Part shown: positions 62,403 to 64,000 of the stretch, piece by piece
Numbering within the stretch: position 1 is the stretch's first letter
How the letters are laid out: each line of letters opens with the position of its first letter
Origin: Bacteroidota bacterium
GTDB lineage: Bacteria; Bacteroidota; Bacteroidia; UBA4408
DNA: 64,000 nucleotides
Direction of reading: 5' to 3'
Assembly: GCA_016718805.1 (NCBI GenBank)
Contig: JADKCP010000004.1
Location: 186,001-250,000, forward strand
The notes under the pieces: generated by a model
Database searches by the model: none
Told to the model about the DNA's origin: nothing
Seen by the model: the letters and a program-made list of their open reading frames with translations, nothing else
Translations under genes and position numbers: made by a program

Positions 62403-64000
62403 ATGGAACAACCCAAAAAACTCTTCCTTCTTGATGCTTTTGCATTAATATACCGTGCCTATTTTGCTTTTGCCAATAATCAACGGGTAAATTCAAAAGG
62501 CTTAAATACATCAGCTGTATTGGGTTTTACCAATACTTTACTCGACGTACTTAAAAAAGAAAAACCAACACATTTGGCAGTCGTTTTTGATACTTCAGCT
62601 CCTACATCTCGTCATGAAGAGTTTTCTGATTACAAGGCGCATCGTGAAGAAATGCCCGAAGACCTTAGTCTTGCTATTCCTTATATTTTTAAAGTTGTAG
62701 AAGGATTCAATATACCGGCATTGTATTTAGATGGTTTTGAAGCCGACGATTTAATAGGAACTCTTGCTAAAAAAGCAGAAGCAGCTGGTTTTATTACTTA
62801 TATGATGACTCCCGACAAGGATTACGGTCAGTTGGTTTCTGAGAATATTTTTATGTACAAGCCTGCCAGACTAGGGAATGGAGCCGAAAAATTAGGCGTA
62901 GAAGAAATTTGCAAACGTTGGGAAATTGAACGGGTTGAACAAGTTATTGATATTTTAGGATTGATGGGAGATAAGGTCGATAACATTCCGGGTATACCCG
63001 GCGTAGGTGAAAAAACTGCCATGCAATTGGTGAAGGATTATGGTTCCGTTGAAAATTTATTACAAAATACCCATCAATTAAAAGGCAAACTCAAAGAAAA
63101 GGTTGAAAACAATAAGGACAAAGCACTTTTATCTAAAAAGCTTGCAACCATTATTTGCGATGTTCCTATTGAATTTAACGAAGCTGAATTGTCAATAAAA
63201 GAACCCAATAAAGAGATTTTGCGTGCATTATTTACTGAGTTGGAATTTAGGAGGCTTGCAGAACAAGTGCTTGGTGAAAAATTTGGTGAAGACACTTCGT
63301 CCGAACCTAAAAAAACGATTCCTACTAAGGCTTCAAAATCTGTCGATACCGGGCAAACTAGCATGTTTGAAGCTGCAGATGAAGCTTCATCTGATTCAAC
63401 ATTAACCTTCGAAAATCAGGAAGAACAAGATGTTGTTAGAAATTTTGACACCATACAAACTGTATCGCACAACTATATTTTGGTTGATTCATTTGAAAAG
63501 CGAAAGCAATTAATTGATGCATTACAGCAATCAACTAATTTTTGCTTCGATACAGAAACTACCGGACTAAATGTGTTTGAAGCTGAATTGGTTGGGCTTT
63601 CTTTTGCAATGAAAAAAGGAGAAGCGTATTATGTTCCGGTACCCGAAAACAGAGAAGAAGCTCAAAAATTAATGCTTGAATTTGCGCCACTTTTTGCAGA
63701 TGAAAAAACGCTGAAAATAGGTCAAAATATGAAGTATGATATTTCTGTTTTGCGTAATTACAACATCGAAGTAAAAGGGGCAAAATTCGATACCATGATT
63801 GCACATTACATTTTACAACCTGATATGCGTCACAACATGGATGTTTTGGCCGAAACATACCTCAATTACTCACCGGTTTCAATTGAAAGCCTAATTGGTC
63901 CAAAGGGGAAAAATCAAAGCAGCATGCGTTCGGTAGCCCTAGATAAACTTGTTGAATATGCTGCAGAAGATGCAGATATTACTTTGCAGCTTAACCGCGT
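62403..64000 (+). CDS. polA: DNA polymerase I, 5' part (3' end outside window)
   Basis: 532 codons are visible and the frame is open at the window end. The 5'-nuclease domain (residues 1-about 290) shows LFLLDAFALIYRAYFAF, AVVFDTSAPTSRHEEF, DGFEADDLIGTLA, MTPDKDYGQLV and the helix-hairpin-helix GIPGVGEKTA. A linker rich in acidic residues leads to a 3'-5' exonuclease domain with intact proofreading residues: D383 and E385 (FDTETTGL), D446 (NMKYD), Y519 and D523 (YAAED). So this bacterium, unlike some Pol I lineages, should retain both nuclease activities. The polymerase domain lies beyond the window. It acts in Okazaki fragment processing and repair. Confidence 0.95.
   Translation, partial: MEQPKKLFLLDAFALIYRAYFAFANNQRVNSKGLNTSAVLGFTNTLLDVLKKEKPTHLAVVFDTSAPTSRHEEFSDYKAHREEMPEDLSLAIPYIFKVVEGFNIPALYLDGFEADDLIGTLAKKAEAAGFITYMMTPDKDYGQLVSENIFMYKPARLGNGAEKLGVEEICKRWEIERVEQVIDILGLMGDKVDNIPGIPGVGEKTAMQLVKDYGSVENLLQNTHQLKGKLKEKVENNKDKALLSKKLATIICDVPIEFNEAELSIKEPNKEILRALFTELEFRRLAEQVLGEKFGEDTSSEPKKTIPTKASKSVDTGQTSMFEAADEASSDSTLTFENQEEQDVVRNFDTIQTVSHNYILVDSFEKRKQLIDALQQSTNFCFDTETTGLNVFEAELVGLSFAMKKGEAYYVPVPENREEAQKLMLEFAPLFADEKTLKIGQNMKYDISVLRNYNIEVKGAKFDTMIAHYILQPDMRHNMDVLAETYLNYSPVSIESLIGPKGKNQSSMRSVALDKLVEYAAEDADITLQLNR

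Overview
The window is a chromosomal piece of a low-GC member of the Bacteroidota. The evidence is type IX secretion system (T9SS) cargo with both type A and type B C-terminal sorting domains, PorP/SprF, PorE-like and PorG-like proteins, promoters of the Bacteroidota form TTG-N(about 19)-TAnnTTTG, and gene orders typical of the phylum (mutY / hup / TPR / small basic ribosomal protein / rng, and porG-uppS-bamA-ompH-ompH-murI). I cannot name genus or family. No rRNA, tRNA, CRISPR array, insertion sequence or phage gene was seen.

Region 1 (1-22,000) is a run of co-directional secreted-protein genes. It holds the 3' part of a giant repeat protein (FG-GAP, GEVED, Ig/PKD modules, T9SS type A tail), three paralogous parallel beta-helix proteins that share an unusual C-terminal tail, an EYFFDSDPG-repeat protein, a leucine-rich-repeat protein, and a seven-bladed propeller protein. 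The four T9SS type A proteins share a long C-terminal cassette that ends in a nearly invariant NTSHSNIKN motif just before the sorting domain. Region 2 (22,060-25,352) is a membrane sensor with a two-component-type propeller and a SpoIIE phosphatase output.

Region 3 (25,360-32,112) has housekeeping genes: RNase G, a 30-residue ribosomal-type protein, a TPR protein, HU and MutY, followed by the tyrosine-catabolism pair homogentisate dioxygenase and 4-hydroxyphenylpyruvate dioxygenase. Region 4 (32,468-46,776) is an adhesin export locus. A protein of about 3,290 residues with 32 cadherin-like repeats and a type B (gliding-associated) tail is followed by PorP/SprF, a PorE-like TPR/PD40/CRD/OmpA protein and a MORN-repeat protein.

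Region 5 (46,895-64,000) is mostly core genes: cysS (with an apparent one-base frameshift near its 3' end), an M28/glutaminyl-cyclase-like lipoprotein, a dCMP deaminase, a B12-binding radical SAM protein, a CNNM/CorC-type membrane protein, and the envelope cluster porG-like, uppS, bamA, two skp/ompH and murI. After these come a gamma-carbonic-anhydrase-like protein, DAHP synthase/chorismate mutase, a fatty acid desaturase and the 5' part of polA, which runs off the window.

The most notable signals are the shared C-terminal cassette with its NTSHSNIKN motif, the VRSTKxR tail of the beta-helix trio, the block-duplicated architecture of the two giant proteins, a perfect palindrome inside the predicted hmgA promoter, and the cysS frameshift.
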